From: Methylophilus sp. DW102
Lineage (GTDB): Bacteria > Pseudomonadota > Gammaproteobacteria > Burkholderiales > Methylophilaceae
Assembly (NCBI RefSeq): GCF_037076555.1
Contig: NZ_AP029023.1
Location: forward strand, 310,001 to 374,000
DNA length: 64,000 bases
Direction of reading: 5' to 3'
Below are positions 8,514 through 16,380 of this stretch, one piece after another; positions within the stretch are counted from its first letter, which is position 1, and the number at the start of each line of letters is the position of its first letter. A program made the position numbers and the translations under genes. Under the pieces are notes generated by a model. That model was given only the letters and a program-made list of their open reading frames with translations, was not told the origin of the DNA and did not search any database.

Positions 8514-9026
8514 ATGATACGAAATCATTCTTTGTGGATAGGGTGGATATTCTGTTTCGGCACTTCGTTGCCGAGTTTTGTGGCTGCAGAAGCGTTCCCG
8601 GGCGAGGCCGCTGCCTCGAACGTGATGGCGATGGCCGATATCGGGGCGATCAAGAATGACCTGGCCCCGGCCGATCCTGCGGCCAATGTGACTTGGGCAC
8701 AGTTGACGGAACAGCAGAAAGCCGTGTTGGCGCCTTTGGCCAGTGAGTGGGATAGCTTGCGGCCCTGGCAGCGTGAAAAAATGCTCGATATTGCCAAGGA
8801 GTATCCAAAAATGGATGCGCAGAAGCAGCAGCGCATCCAGCATCAACTGGTGAAATGGAGCCGCATGACGCCCTACGAGCGCGAGAATGCACGCAAACGT
8901 TACCAGCAGTTTCAAAGCTTGAGTCCCGAGAAAAAAGAAGCTTTGCGCAAACAGTGGCAGCAGCACAAGCAAAAATCGGCGATCAGTGAAGGCTATGATC
9001 CTGAGTTTGATGGCGCAGAGCATTAA
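8514..9026 (+). CDS. DUF3106 family exported protein
   Basis: Protein of 170 residues with an N-terminal signal sequence ('GWIFCFGTSLPSFVAAEA'). The mature part is strongly helical and carries degenerate repeats of the pattern L-x-P-x-x-W-x-x-L/M-x-P-x-x-R, for example 'LAPLASEWDSLRPWQREKM' and 'RMTPYERENARKRYQQFQ', which is the DUF3106 signature. Similar Trp/Arg/Gln helical repeats occur in Spy-like periplasmic chaperones, so an envelope stress function is possible but unproven. It completes the sigma factor group and ends at a strong terminator. Confidence 0.78.
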   Translation: MIRNHSLWIGWIFCFGTSLPSFVAAEAFPGEAAASNVMAMADIGAIKNDLAPADPAANVTWAQLTEQQKAVLAPLASEWDSLRPWQREKMLDIAKEYPKMDAQKQQRIQHQLVKWSRMTPYERENARKRYQQFQSLSPEKKEALRKQWQQHKQKSAISEGYDPEFDGAEH

Positions 9027-9031
9027 ACTTT

Positions 9032-9076
9032 CTCTCATAAAAAAGGCCCGCTGGATGCGGGCCTTTTTTATGAGAG
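9032..9076. terminator. Bidirectional intrinsic terminator, 20-bp perfect stem
   Basis: Perfect 20-base stem (9032-9051 with 9057-9076), loop tggat, with internal A and T runs that give a T tract on either strand. It separates the sigma factor group from pbpG on the opposite strand. Confidence 0.93.
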
Positions 9077-9083
9077 TTCAGGA

Positions 9084-10202
9084 TTAGTTGGCTTCTTCAT
9101 TCAAAGACTTGCTCATCGACAGGCCGGTCAGCACAATGCCGGAGCCAGCACTCTGGGAGGTCAGGGTGCTGTAGTTGTGTTCCATCCATTTTTTGATGCG
9201 TTTGGCGTCGCCAATTCGGGTCAATTTACCAACGGAGTCCAGCAACACCATGATGAGCGGTTCACCCGCAATGGTTGCCTGCATGACCAGGCAGCGGCCT
9301 GCTTCACTGATATACCCTGTTTTGGAGAGGCCAATTTCCCAGCTGCTGTTGGAGCTGTCACGCACCAAGGCATTGGTATTGTGAAAGTGTATCGGCTGGC
9401 GTCTGCTATTCACATATAAGTCGTAGTCAGACGTGGTCGTAATCTGGCGTATTAATGGGTACTGATACGCGGCGTGAACCATTTTGGCCAAGTCCATGGC
9501 GGTTGAGACATTGTTGCTGGTCAGGCCGGTGGAGTCTTCAAAATGCGTATTCATCATGCCCAGGCTGGCTGCTTTGGCGTTCATTTCCTGGATAAAACGG
9601 GCCTTACCACCTGGATAGTGGGTTGCCAGCGCAGAAGCCGCACGGTTTTCGGAGGCAATCAAAGCCAGGTTCAACAGGTCGGCACGTGTCATGGTGGTGC
9701 CGACTGGCAGGCGTGAAGAAGTGCCTTTCAGGTAGTCAACGTCCATTTCAGTAATGGATACTTCTTCATTCAGGTTAAGTTTTGCATCCAGCACGACCAT
9801 GGCAGTCATGAGTTTGGTGACGGAGGCAATCGGCGTCGGCGTATCGAGGTTTTTGGAGTAAATGATCTCGTGCGTGTTCTGGTTCATGACCAGCGCCTTG
9901 GTGGAGGCGATGGACAAATTGCCATTGTTGAGCGATTTGCCTTGGAACGAATCAAACATCTCGGCATCGACTGTCGGTCGCGCCGCTTTTCTGGCATGCG
10001 AGTGTAATTTCACCGGGCGCATCCCTTTGGTTTTTTCAGGGTTAACGCGGTACTGTGAAGAAACGCGCGCGCTGTATTTTTTACTTTTGCTCGCAGAAAC
10101 GGTTTGTTTCTTGGAGGATGATTTGGCAATGGCTTGACCCGCAGGTGCAAAAGCAATTGAACACATTAGTAAAACTTTAAAACAGTGCTTGTAAAAACTC
10201 AT
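9084..10202 (-). CDS. pbpG: D-alanyl-D-alanine endopeptidase (PBP7 type)
   Basis: Periplasmic penicillin-binding serine peptidase (S11 family) of 372 residues from the ATG at 10202, chosen because 'aggaagg' lies just upstream; the longer frame to 10256 adds no signal peptide. Signal sequence at residues 1-26 ends 'AGQAIA'; a long Lys/Ser-rich basic segment to ~75 follows. Catalytic motifs are S127-x-x-K130 ('SVTKLM'), S184-E-N186 ('SENRAAS') and K294-T-G296 ('SKTGY'). It cuts D-Ala cross-links in peptidoglycan. The basic N-terminal extension may bind the wall or anionic polymers. No membrane-anchoring helix is evident at the C-terminus, unlike PBP5. Confidence 0.88.
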   Translation of the reverse strand: MSFYKHCFKVLLMCSIAFAPAGQAIAKSSSKKQTVSASKSKKYSARVSSQYRVNPEKTKGMRPVKLHSHARKAARPTVDAEMFDSFQGKSLNNGNLSIASTKALVMNQNTHEIIYSKNLDTPTPIASVTKLMTAMVVLDAKLNLNEEVSITEMDVDYLKGTSSRLPVGTTMTRADLLNLALIASENRAASALATHYPGGKARFIQEMNAKAASLGMMNTHFEDSTGLTSNNVSTAMDLAKMVHAAYQYPLIRQITTTSDYDLYVNSRRQPIHFHNTNALVRDSSNSSWEIGLSKTGYISEAGRCLVMQATIAGEPLIMVLLDSVGKLTRIGDAKRIKKWMEHNYSTLTSQSAGSGIVLTGLSMSKSLNEEAN

Positions 10203-10380
10203 AATCAACCTTCCTGAAACCCGCCTCATTATTGCCCAGTAATTATTCAGCGTCAATCACTTATCGCAATTTTTTCGTGTGAAAAGTTAAGCAATTTGCT
10301 TGCCTGTCTGAATAAGTTTTGGCGCGTTGTGCAGACTATGGCACAATAATTATCTACTAAACTTTTGATTTTTAAATTCT

Positions 10381-10752
10381 ATGTCAGCAGGCTTGAAATA
10401 CTTCTTTTCCAAAGACCACACCTGGGCAGCGCAAGGCGAAGATGGATTATGGCTGGTTGGGGTTACTGACTACGCCCAAAATATGCTGGGGGATGTGGTG
10501 TTTGTCGACCCGCCCAAAGTGGGGCAGTCTGTTGAGCAAGGGGCTGTGTGCGGCCTGATTGAGTCAGTCAAGACCGGTTCTGATCTCTATGCGCCCTTGA
10601 CCGGGGTCGTGGACGCCATCAATGAACAGGCATTGTCTTCACCTGAGCGCATTAATGATCATCCTTATGACACGTGGTTGTTCAAGCTGGCAGCGACTGC
10701 CAGTGGTGCAGAAGCGTTGCTTGATCAATCAGCTTATGAGTCTCAACTGTAG
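10381..10752 (+). CDS. gcvH: Glycine cleavage system H protein
   Basis: Cytoplasmic lipoyl carrier protein of 123 residues that shuttles the aminomethyl group between the P and T proteins in glycine oxidation. The lipoylated lysine is K64 in 'GLIESVKTGSDLYAP', matching the family pattern ESVK. 'FFSKDHTWA' at the start and 'YDTWLFKL' near the end are standard. None of gcvT, gcvP or lpd is in the window, so this is either a stand-alone copy or an accessory H protein. Some lone H proteins act as lipoate relays rather than in glycine cleavage. Confidence 0.93.
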   Translation: MSAGLKYFFSKDHTWAAQGEDGLWLVGVTDYAQNMLGDVVFVDPPKVGQSVEQGAVCGLIESVKTGSDLYAPLTGVVDAINEQALSSPERINDHPYDTWLFKLAATASGAEALLDQSAYESQL

Positions 10753-10779
10753 TGTTTGATTGTTTGGCTGGGGGGCTGC

Positions 10780-10974
10780 TTAGTCCGCCTGTTTGATCCT
10801 GAGCGGGCGCTTGGTGGCTGCCAATTCGGCTGGCGTGAGGGCGGCCACTATCACTGTGTCGGCTTTTTGATCTAGCGATAAGATTGTGTGATGGATGTTC
10901 AAATCGCGGCTGGCTAAGCTCAGAAAAAATAGTGCGATCAGGCTAAGGGGTATTTTAAGTGACAGTGATTGCAT
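10780..10974 (-). CDS. Small exported hypothetical protein
   Basis: Unrecognised 64-residue frame on the minus strand between gcvH and fmdB. The start has a good ribosome site ('aaggaa', 8 bases upstream). Residues 1-22 form a hydrophobic signal-like helix ('LSLKIPLSLIALFFLSLA'), followed by a short polar part that includes 'VIVAALTPAELAATKRP'. A gene is plausible because the stretch is otherwise empty and no larger gene covers it, but there is no family match to confirm it. Confidence 0.4.
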   Translation of the reverse strand: MQSLSLKIPLSLIALFFLSLASRDLNIHHTILSLDQKADTVIVAALTPAELAATKRPLRIKQAD

Positions 10975-11101
10975 GGCGGGTTCCTTAAAGTCTTTTTAAT
11001 TCAAATACATCGCGCTGCTTTTTATGATTTGTAACGCGAATCGGGTATAATTTGTCTTTGTTTAGTTTTTAAGCAAGTTATCTTTCCGGTTGACGTTCAA
11101 A

Positions 11102-11368
11102 ATGCCTATCTACGATTTTCAATGTACCGTCTGTGGTTACCAGCAAGAGTTGATGCGTAAGGTCTCTGCGCCTGCAGTGGAGGCTTGTCCGCAATGCCAG
11201 CAGCAAACCTTTAGCAAGCAAGTGTCGGCGCCCAATTTTCAGCTGACCGGCAGTGGCTGGTATGCCACCGATTTCAAAAATAACCAGTCAGCCAAGAGCA
11301 GCTCTTCATCTGAATCTGCCAGTGCCGGAGACTCTGCCAAGTGCTCACCGGGTTGCGCCTGCCACTAA
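11102..11368 (+). CDS. FmdB-family zinc ribbon regulatory protein
   Basis: Small zinc-ribbon protein of 88 residues, starting at the ATG at 11102 ('MPIYDFQC', the invariant family start); the frame extends upstream only through a TTG. Two Cys pairs are visible: 'CTVCG' and 'CPQC'. A Gly/Trp segment 'LTGSGWYATDF' and a Ser-rich tail ending in 'CSPGCACH' follow. The family is named after a putative regulator of formamide/acetamide genes, but most members are uncharacterised. In betaproteobacteria it commonly precedes a DUF502 gene and aspS, as it does here. Confidence 0.9.
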   Translation: MPIYDFQCTVCGYQQELMRKVSAPAVEACPQCQQQTFSKQVSAPNFQLTGSGWYATDFKNNQSAKSSSSSESASAGDSAKCSPGCACH

Positions 11369-11378
11369 AAAGACAAGC

Positions 11379-11978
11379 ATGAAAAAATACTTTATTACAG
11401 GGTTGTTGGTACTGGTTCCACTGTTCATTACGGTGTGGGTGCTAAAAACTTTAGTGCAAACGCTGGACCAGAGTCTGCTGTTGTTGCCCGTCGCCTGGCG
11501 GCCAGAAGCCTGGCTGGGCGTAGATATTCCAGGCTTTGGCGTGATTCTGACCGTGGGCATTATTTTGGCGACCGGTCTGGTAGCGACCAACATTTTTGGC
11601 CAGCAACTGATTGTGTTATGGGAAGGCTTGCTGGTCCGCGTGCCTGTGGTCAAGTCTATTTATTCCAGCGTCAAGCAAGTATCAGACACTTTGTTTTCTG
11701 ACTCCGGTAACGCATTCCGCCAGGCGTTGTTGATTCAGTACCCACGGCAGGGCGTCTGGACCATCGCTTTTTTAACCGGCACGCCGGGTGGCGATGTGAG
11801 CAAGCACTTGCAGGGAGAATATGTCAGTGTGTATGTGCCGACCACGCCGAATCCGACCTCAGGATTCTTTTTGATGCTGCCCAAGGCAGATGTGATCGAG
11901 CTGGATATGAGCGTAGATCAGGCCTTGAAATACATCATCAGCATGGGTACAGTGGCGCCCTTGCCTAAACAACATTAA
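11379..11978 (+). CDS. DUF502 family inner-membrane protein
   Basis: Protein of 199 residues from the ATG at 11379, only 10 bases after the fmdB-like stop; the longer frame runs over that gene and was discarded. Two hydrophobic segments near the N-terminus ('YFITGLLVLVPLFITVWVL' and 'IPGFGVILTVGIILATGLV') precede a soluble domain with the family motifs 'RVPVVKSIYSSVKQVSDTLF' and 'VPTTPNPTSGFFLML'. DUF502 proteins are widespread and of unknown function. The conserved gene order with aspS suggests only co-expression. Confidence 0.88.
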   Translation: MKKYFITGLLVLVPLFITVWVLKTLVQTLDQSLLLLPVAWRPEAWLGVDIPGFGVILTVGIILATGLVATNIFGQQLIVLWEGLLVRVPVVKSIYSSVKQVSDTLFSDSGNAFRQALLIQYPRQGVWTIAFLTGTPGGDVSKHLQGEYVSVYVPTTPNPTSGFFLMLPKADVIELDMSVDQALKYIISMGTVAPLPKQH

Positions 11979-12011
11979 CCGCAACACCACTTTAAACTTT
12001 ATAAAATTATT

Positions 12012-13802
12012 ATGATGCGTACACATTACTGCGGTCACTTGAACCGCGAACATATTGGACAAACCGTGACCCTGTGTGGCTGGGCTCACCGTCGTCGCGA
12101 CCACGGGGGGGTGATTTTTATTGATTTGCGGGACCGCGAAGGTCTGGCGCAAATCGTGATTGACCCGGATACCAAAGACGCATTTGCCATCGCAGAAACC
12201 GTACGTAATGAATTTGTGTTGCGTGTGGTCTGTAAAGTGCGTGCCCGTCCTGAAGGCACCGTGAATCCCAACCTGCCAACCGGCGAAGTGGAGATGCTGG
12301 CGACAGAGATCGAAGTACTGAATGCTTCACTGACACCGCCGTTCATGCTGGATGACGACAATCTGACCGAGACCGTTCGTCTGGAGCATCGCTATATCGA
12401 TCTGCGCCGCCCGGCCATGCAGAAAAACCTCATGTTGCGTTACAAAGTGGCGAAAAACCTGCGTGACTACCTCGATGAAAATGGCTTTATCGAAGTAGAA
12501 ACGCCAATGCTGACCCGTTCGACGCCAGAAGGCGCACGTGATTACCTGGTGCCTTCACGCGTACACCACGGCATGTTTTTTGCACTGCCACAGTCACCAC
12601 AATTGTTCAAACAATTGCTGATGGTGTCCGGTTTTGACCGTTACTTCCAGATCACCAAATGTTTCCGTGACGAAGACCTGCGCGCAGACCGTCAGCCAGA
12701 ATTTACCCAGGTGGATATTGAAACTTCTTTCCTGGAAGAAAACGACATCATGGACATCGTCGAAGAGATGATTCGTCGCATGATGAAAAAGGTGCAGGAT
12801 ATCGACCTGCCCGCCAAATTCCCGCGCATGCCCTTCTCTGAGGCGATGAACAAATACGGTTCTGACAAGCCTGATATGCGCGTGACACTGGAAATCACTG
12901 AGCTCACCGATGTGATGAAGGATGTGGATTTTAAAGTGTTTGCCGGTGCTGCCAATATGGCCGGTGGCCGCGTGGCTGGGATTCGCGTGCCTAACGGTGC
13001 GGCCATCAGCCGCTCTGAGATTGATGCCTATACCGAATTCGTCAAAATTTATGGCGCCAAAGGTCTGGCTTATATCAAGATCAACGACATTACCAAACTG
13101 AACGAAGAAGGTCTGCAAAGCCCGATTGTGAAGAACATTCACGTGAATGCCTTGCAAGCCGTGCTTGAGCGCACGGGTGCGCAAAACGGGGACATCGTAT
13201 TCTTTGGCGCCGATAAAGCCAAGATCGTCAATGAAGCCCTGGGCGCACTACGCACCAAGGTTGGCCATGAAAAAGGCCATGTCGATGGTCGTCAGTGGGC
13301 GCCATTGTGGGTGGTGGATTTCCCGATGTTTGAGCACGACGAAGATGCAGACCGTTGGGTCGCCTTGCATCACCCGTTTACTGCACCGAAAGATGGTCAT
13401 GAAGACCTGTTGGTCAGCAATCCAGGCGCTTGCTTGTCTAAAGCGTATGACATGGTGCTCAACGGTTGGGAAGTGGGTGGTGGTTCCGTGCGTATCCACA
13501 AGCAAGAGGTGCAGTCCAAGGTGTTTGATGCATTGAAGATCAGCAAGGAAGAAGCGCAAGAGAAATTTGGCTTCTTGCTGGATGCACTGCAATACGGTGC
13601 GCCACCGCATGGCGGCTTGGCATTTGGTCTGGATCGTTTGGTTACCCTGATGGCTGGCGCCGAATCAATCCGTGATGTGATTGCCTTCCCGAAAACCCAG
13701 CGCGCACAATGTCTGATGACCAATGCGCCTAACGAGGTGGACGAGAAGCAATTGCGTGAATTGCATATTCGCGTACGTCAGCAAAACGCTGCTGGCAGCT
13801 AA
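12012..13802 (+). CDS. aspS: Aspartate-tRNA ligase, probably non-discriminating
   Basis: Bacterial-type class II aspartyl-tRNA synthetase of 596 residues, charging tRNA-Asp. It has the N-terminal OB-fold anticodon domain, class II motif 2 ('[18 protein letters not shown]'), the inserted GAD domain (about residues 290-420) and motif 3 ('GLAFGLDRL'). The anticodon domain reads '[10 protein letters not shown]', with His at position 31. As I recall it, Leu occurs there in the E. coli-type discriminating enzymes and His in enzymes such as that of Pseudomonas aeruginosa that also charge tRNA-Asn, which needs GatCAB to finish. The tRNA-Asn route here is therefore inferred. A terminator follows. Confidence 0.96.
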   Translation: MMRTHYCGHLNREHIGQTVTLCGWAHRRRDHGGVIFIDLRDREGLAQIVIDPDTKDAFAIAETVRNEFVLRVVCKVRARPEGTVNPNLPTGEVEMLATEIEVLNASLTPPFMLDDDNLTETVRLEHRYIDLRRPAMQKNLMLRYKVAKNLRDYLDENGFIEVETPMLTRSTPEGARDYLVPSRVHHGMFFALPQSPQLFKQLLMVSGFDRYFQITKCFRDEDLRADRQPEFTQVDIETSFLEENDIMDIVEEMIRRMMKKVQDIDLPAKFPRMPFSEAMNKYGSDKPDMRVTLEITELTDVMKDVDFKVFAGAANMAGGRVAGIRVPNGAAISRSEIDAYTEFVKIYGAKGLAYIKINDITKLNEEGLQSPIVKNIHVNALQAVLERTGAQNGDIVFFGADKAKIVNEALGALRTKVGHEKGHVDGRQWAPLWVVDFPMFEHDEDADRWVALHHPFTAPKDGHEDLLVSNPGACLSKAYDMVLNGWEVGGGSVRIHKQEVQSKVFDALKISKEEAQEKFGFLLDALQYGAPPHGGLAFGLDRLVTLMAGAESIRDVIAFPKTQRAQCLMTNAPNEVDEKQLRELHIRVRQQNAAGS

Positions 13803-13851
13803 CATGCGGGCGACTTGCCACGAGATTGTTGCAGGTCTCTGTTTTGTGATC

Positions 13852-13877
13852 AACGCGCCCAGACGGGCGCGTTTTTT
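13852..13877 (+). terminator. Intrinsic terminator after aspS
   Basis: Stem cgcgccc / gggcgcg with loop agac (13861-13864) followed by a T run. It ends the fmdB-DUF502-aspS unit just before apt. Confidence 0.88.
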
Positions 13878-13893
13878 ATTGGATGTTTAGAGT

Positions 13894-14415
13894 ATGTTGT
13901 CACTGATACGCACGATTCCCGATTACCCAAAACCCGGCATTCAGTTTCGGGATATCACGCCTTTGTTGCAGGATAAGCAGGGGTTTGCAGCGGTGCTGGA
14001 TGCGCTGGCAGCACATTGTTCCCAGATGCCGGTAGATAAGGTGGTCGCCGTGGAGGCGCGGGGCTTTATTATTGGCGCAGCATTGGCTGCACGCCTGGGA
14101 GCAGGCTTTGTGCCTGTGCGCAAACCGGGCAAATTGCCAGCGCAGACCATCAAGCAGTCTTACAGTCTCGAATATGGCACCGATACACTGGAGCTTCATG
14201 CCGATGCGATTCAGGCAAATGAGCGCATTTTGCTGGTGGATGATCTGATCGCTACCGGTGGCACCGCACTGGCCGCGGTCGCGTTGATTCGGCAGCTGGG
14301 CGGGCTGGTAACGCAGGCTGCTTTTATCATTGATCTGCCCGATTTGGGCGGGATGCAACATTTAGCCAATGCTGGCGTCCAAGGCTTTGCCTTGTATCAA
14401 TTTGAGGGCGATTAA
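13894..14415 (+). CDS. apt: Adenine phosphoribosyltransferase
   Basis: Cytoplasmic purine-salvage enzyme of 173 residues converting adenine and PRPP to AMP. Typical features are the start 'IRTIPDYPKPGIQFRDITPL', 'VVAVEARGFIIGAALA', the lysine-rich flexible loop 'PVRKPGKLPAQT', and the PRPP-binding motif 'ILLVDDLIATGGTA'. Length fits the family. It stands between the aspS terminator and the VOC gene with its own short leader. Confidence 0.96.
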   Translation: MLSLIRTIPDYPKPGIQFRDITPLLQDKQGFAAVLDALAAHCSQMPVDKVVAVEARGFIIGAALAARLGAGFVPVRKPGKLPAQTIKQSYSLEYGTDTLELHADAIQANERILLVDDLIATGGTALAAVALIRQLGGLVTQAAFIIDLPDLGGMQHLANAGVQGFALYQFEGD

Positions 14416-14476
14416 GTTTTGTACTATAGTGGCCGACTTGCATGCCACTTAACACACGGGACCTCACAGGATTACT

Positions 14477-14905
14477 ATGCCACTGACCGAAATCAATCAT
14501 GTCAATTTTCGCTCTGACCGCGAAACCATGCACAAACTGCGCGATTTTTATTGCGAGGTGCTTGGGCTGACGGTGGGCAAGCGGGTGGCGAGTACCACCT
14601 ATGGCTATTGGCTGTATATCGGTGATAACGATGTGATTCATCTGGCCGAGTACAAAACGGCAGAAGCGCCGCAGTTGCATGTGCATGGCACCTATGACCA
14701 TGTTTCATTCACCTGCACAGACATGCCTGCCATGGAGGCGCACTTGCAGGCGCACGGCATCACTTACACCACGCGCATCTTGGCCAATGGGGTTCGCCAG
14801 ATCAACTTGCGGGATCCGGCCGGTAATGGCGTGGAGCTGAATTTTGAAGAGTACCGTGACCCTGCGTATGTGATGCGGCCATCTGGCGACCCGAGCAAAA
14901 TGTGA
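14477..14905 (+). CDS. VOC family (glyoxalase/dioxygenase fold) protein
   Basis: Protein of 142 residues built from two beta-alpha-beta-beta-beta modules of the vicinal oxygen chelate fold. Candidate metal ligands are the His in 'LTEINHVNF' and 'TYDHVSF' and the Glu in 'GNGVELNFEE', placed as in glyoxalases and extradiol dioxygenases. A start 'MPLTEINHVNFRSD' and 'FYCEVLGLTVGKR' are typical. The reaction is unknown; the single-domain size also fits resistance proteins and epimerases. It sits alone after apt. Confidence 0.82.
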   Translation: MPLTEINHVNFRSDRETMHKLRDFYCEVLGLTVGKRVASTTYGYWLYIGDNDVIHLAEYKTAEAPQLHVHGTYDHVSFTCTDMPAMEAHLQAHGITYTTRILANGVRQINLRDPAGNGVELNFEEYRDPAYVMRPSGDPSKM

Positions 14906-14911
14906 GGGTCA

Positions 14912-14929
14912 ATGTGATGCGTATCACAT
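14912..14929. promoter_or_regulatory. CRP/FNR-family type palindrome upstream of SoxYZ-like gene
   Basis: TGTGA (14913-14917), six bases, TCACA (14924-14928): an exact match to the CRP half-site pattern TGTGA-N6-TCACA. With flanking bases the arms are atgtgat / atcacat, seven bases each with a 4-base centre. It lies 7 bases after the VOC stop and about 73 bases before the SoxYZ-like start, a usual place for an activator. No regulator gene of this family is in the window. Confidence 0.5.
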
Positions 14930-15001
14930 ATTGTATTTGTCAAAGCATAAGAAAATCCTTTTCATGCAATCTAAGATAAAAAATGGAAGATGGGGAATCG
15001 T

Positions 15002-15790
15002 ATGAAAAAAACATGGATGATGATCCTAGGGGTGTTGGCTTTCTGTGCGGCAAGTGTGGTGCATGCAGAGGCGGATCCCAAGTTATGGTCAGTAGTGAAA
15101 GAGGCTTTTTTCCACAAGCGGGAGATTCAGGAAGTTGACTTCCTGAAAGTGGAGGGGCCACGCCGCGCCGAGAGCGGCGCACAGGTGCCCGTCACTTTCA
15201 TTTACGATAAGGCGGCGGCCAACGGCATCCAGTTAAAGAAACTGTATGTGATCGTCGATGCCAACCCGATACAATTGGCGTCCACTTATCATTTAACCGA
15301 CAGCTTGAACGGCTTTCAGATGGCGACCCGTATTCGTCAGGAAACCGATTCTTATGTGCGCCTGATTGGTGAAACTGCAGATGGCAAGCTGTATATGGGT
15401 AAGCGCGAGATTCGTGCGGCGGGCGGCTGTGGCGGTACCGTCGATAATAATGAATCCGAAGTGCGGGCGGCGGCGGGCAAGATCAAAATGAGTGTGGATG
15501 CGCCAAAATTTGGCGAGCCCGCCACGGCCACGTTCAACATTAAACATGTGATGCGGACCGGCTTGCAGCGCGACCTGGTTTCACAAGGCTATGTGCCTGC
15601 ATTTTATATCAACAAAACCACCTTTACCTACAACGGCAAGGAGTTGATGACAGTCGATGTCGGTGTGGGCACCAGTGAAGATCCTTACATGAAATTTAGT
15701 TTTATCCCCGATGCACCGGGCAAGCTCGAAGTGGTCGCCACGGATAATGAAGGCAAGACGTTTAGCCAGAGCCTGGATGTCCATAGTTAA
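15002..15790 (+). CDS. Fused SoxYZ-like carrier protein, quinoprotein dehydrogenase-associated
   Basis: Exported protein of 262 residues from the ATG at 15002 ('gggga' lies 6 bases upstream; an ATG 12 bases earlier is less well placed). Signal peptide residues 1-22 end 'SVVHA'. The N-terminal part (~30-148) resembles SoxY and ends in the carrier motif Gly-Gly-Cys-Gly-Gly with Cys143; the C-terminal part (~155-262) resembles SoxZ. In SoxY this Cys holds sulfur intermediates; fused forms are known next to PQQ dehydrogenases, where their job is not established. xoxF in the same window fits that association, though 47 kb away. A CRP-like palindrome precedes the gene. Confidence 0.82.
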   Translation: MKKTWMMILGVLAFCAASVVHAEADPKLWSVVKEAFFHKREIQEVDFLKVEGPRRAESGAQVPVTFIYDKAAANGIQLKKLYVIVDANPIQLASTYHLTDSLNGFQMATRIRQETDSYVRLIGETADGKLYMGKREIRAAGGCGGTVDNNESEVRAAAGKIKMSVDAPKFGEPATATFNIKHVMRTGLQRDLVSQGYVPAFYINKTTFTYNGKELMTVDVGVGTSEDPYMKFSFIPDAPGKLEVVATDNEGKTFSQSLDVHS

Positions 15791-15805
15791 TCGTGATGCA
15801 TGCAT

Positions 15806-15833
15806 AAAAAGGTCTCTCAGGAGGCCTTTTTTA
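15806..15833 (+). terminator. Intrinsic terminator after SoxYZ-like gene
   Basis: Stem aaaaaggtctc / gaggccttttt (one G-T pair), loop tcag, followed by a T run. It ends the single-gene SoxYZ-like unit. Confidence 0.82.
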
Positions 15834-15906
15834 TTTGCGCTGCGTGGGCGCGTTTGGCCTGCTCACCGTCAATGTTAAAATAACATTATTTGGGGAAAGG
15901 GAAAGC

Positions 15907-16326
15907 ATGAAAAGTTTTCGTAAAGAGCTGTGGTTTAACATTCCGGCACGCATGGATTTCAAGAATATCACCAGTGACGTGGTTGCGTGTGTGCGTGAAA
16001 GTGGCGTGCAAGAAGGCCTGGTGCTGATTAACGCCATGCATATTTCTGCCAGCGTGTTTATCAACGACGATGAGCGCGGCCTGCACCATGATTACAAAAT
16101 ATGGCTGGAAAAGTTGGCGCCGCACGAGCCGGTGAGTGGCTACCGCCATAACGATACTGGTGAGGATAATGCAGATGCGCATATCAAGCGCCAGATCATG
16201 GGCCGCGAAGTGGTGGTGGCGATTACTGAAGGCAAGCTGGATTTCGGCCCATGGGAACAGATTTTTTACGGTGAGTTTGATGGCCGCCGTAACAAGCGTG
16301 TACTGGTGAAAATTATCGGCGAATAA
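15907..16326 (+). CDS. yjbQ: YjbQ family protein (UPF0047)
   Basis: Protein of 139 residues from the ATG at 15907 ('aaaggga' just upstream); the frame extends to 15835 through the terminator, so the long form is rejected. It matches the YjbQ family: '[20 protein letters not shown]', '[15 protein letters not shown]', '[20 protein letters not shown]' and the C-terminal '[13 protein letters not shown]'. Members have a small alpha/beta fold with a conserved His cluster and weak thiamine phosphate synthase activity in E. coli. The natural role is unclear. yegQ follows after 54 bases. Confidence 0.88.
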   Translation: MKSFRKELWFNIPARMDFKNITSDVVACVRESGVQEGLVLINAMHISASVFINDDERGLHHDYKIWLEKLAPHEPVSGYRHNDTGEDNADAHIKRQIMGREVVVAITEGKLDFGPWEQIFYGEFDGRRNKRVLVKIIGE

Positions 16327-16380
16327 ATGGCATTCGCTGCAAGTGATTGAGCTATAAGCTTTTTAATGGACTAAATTGAA

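Noticed and set aside
8379..9038. 219-residue frame on the minus strand over the DUF3106 gene
   Set aside because: It is antisense to a gene with a signal peptide and family repeats and crosses the DUF3619 end; composition is that of a shadow.
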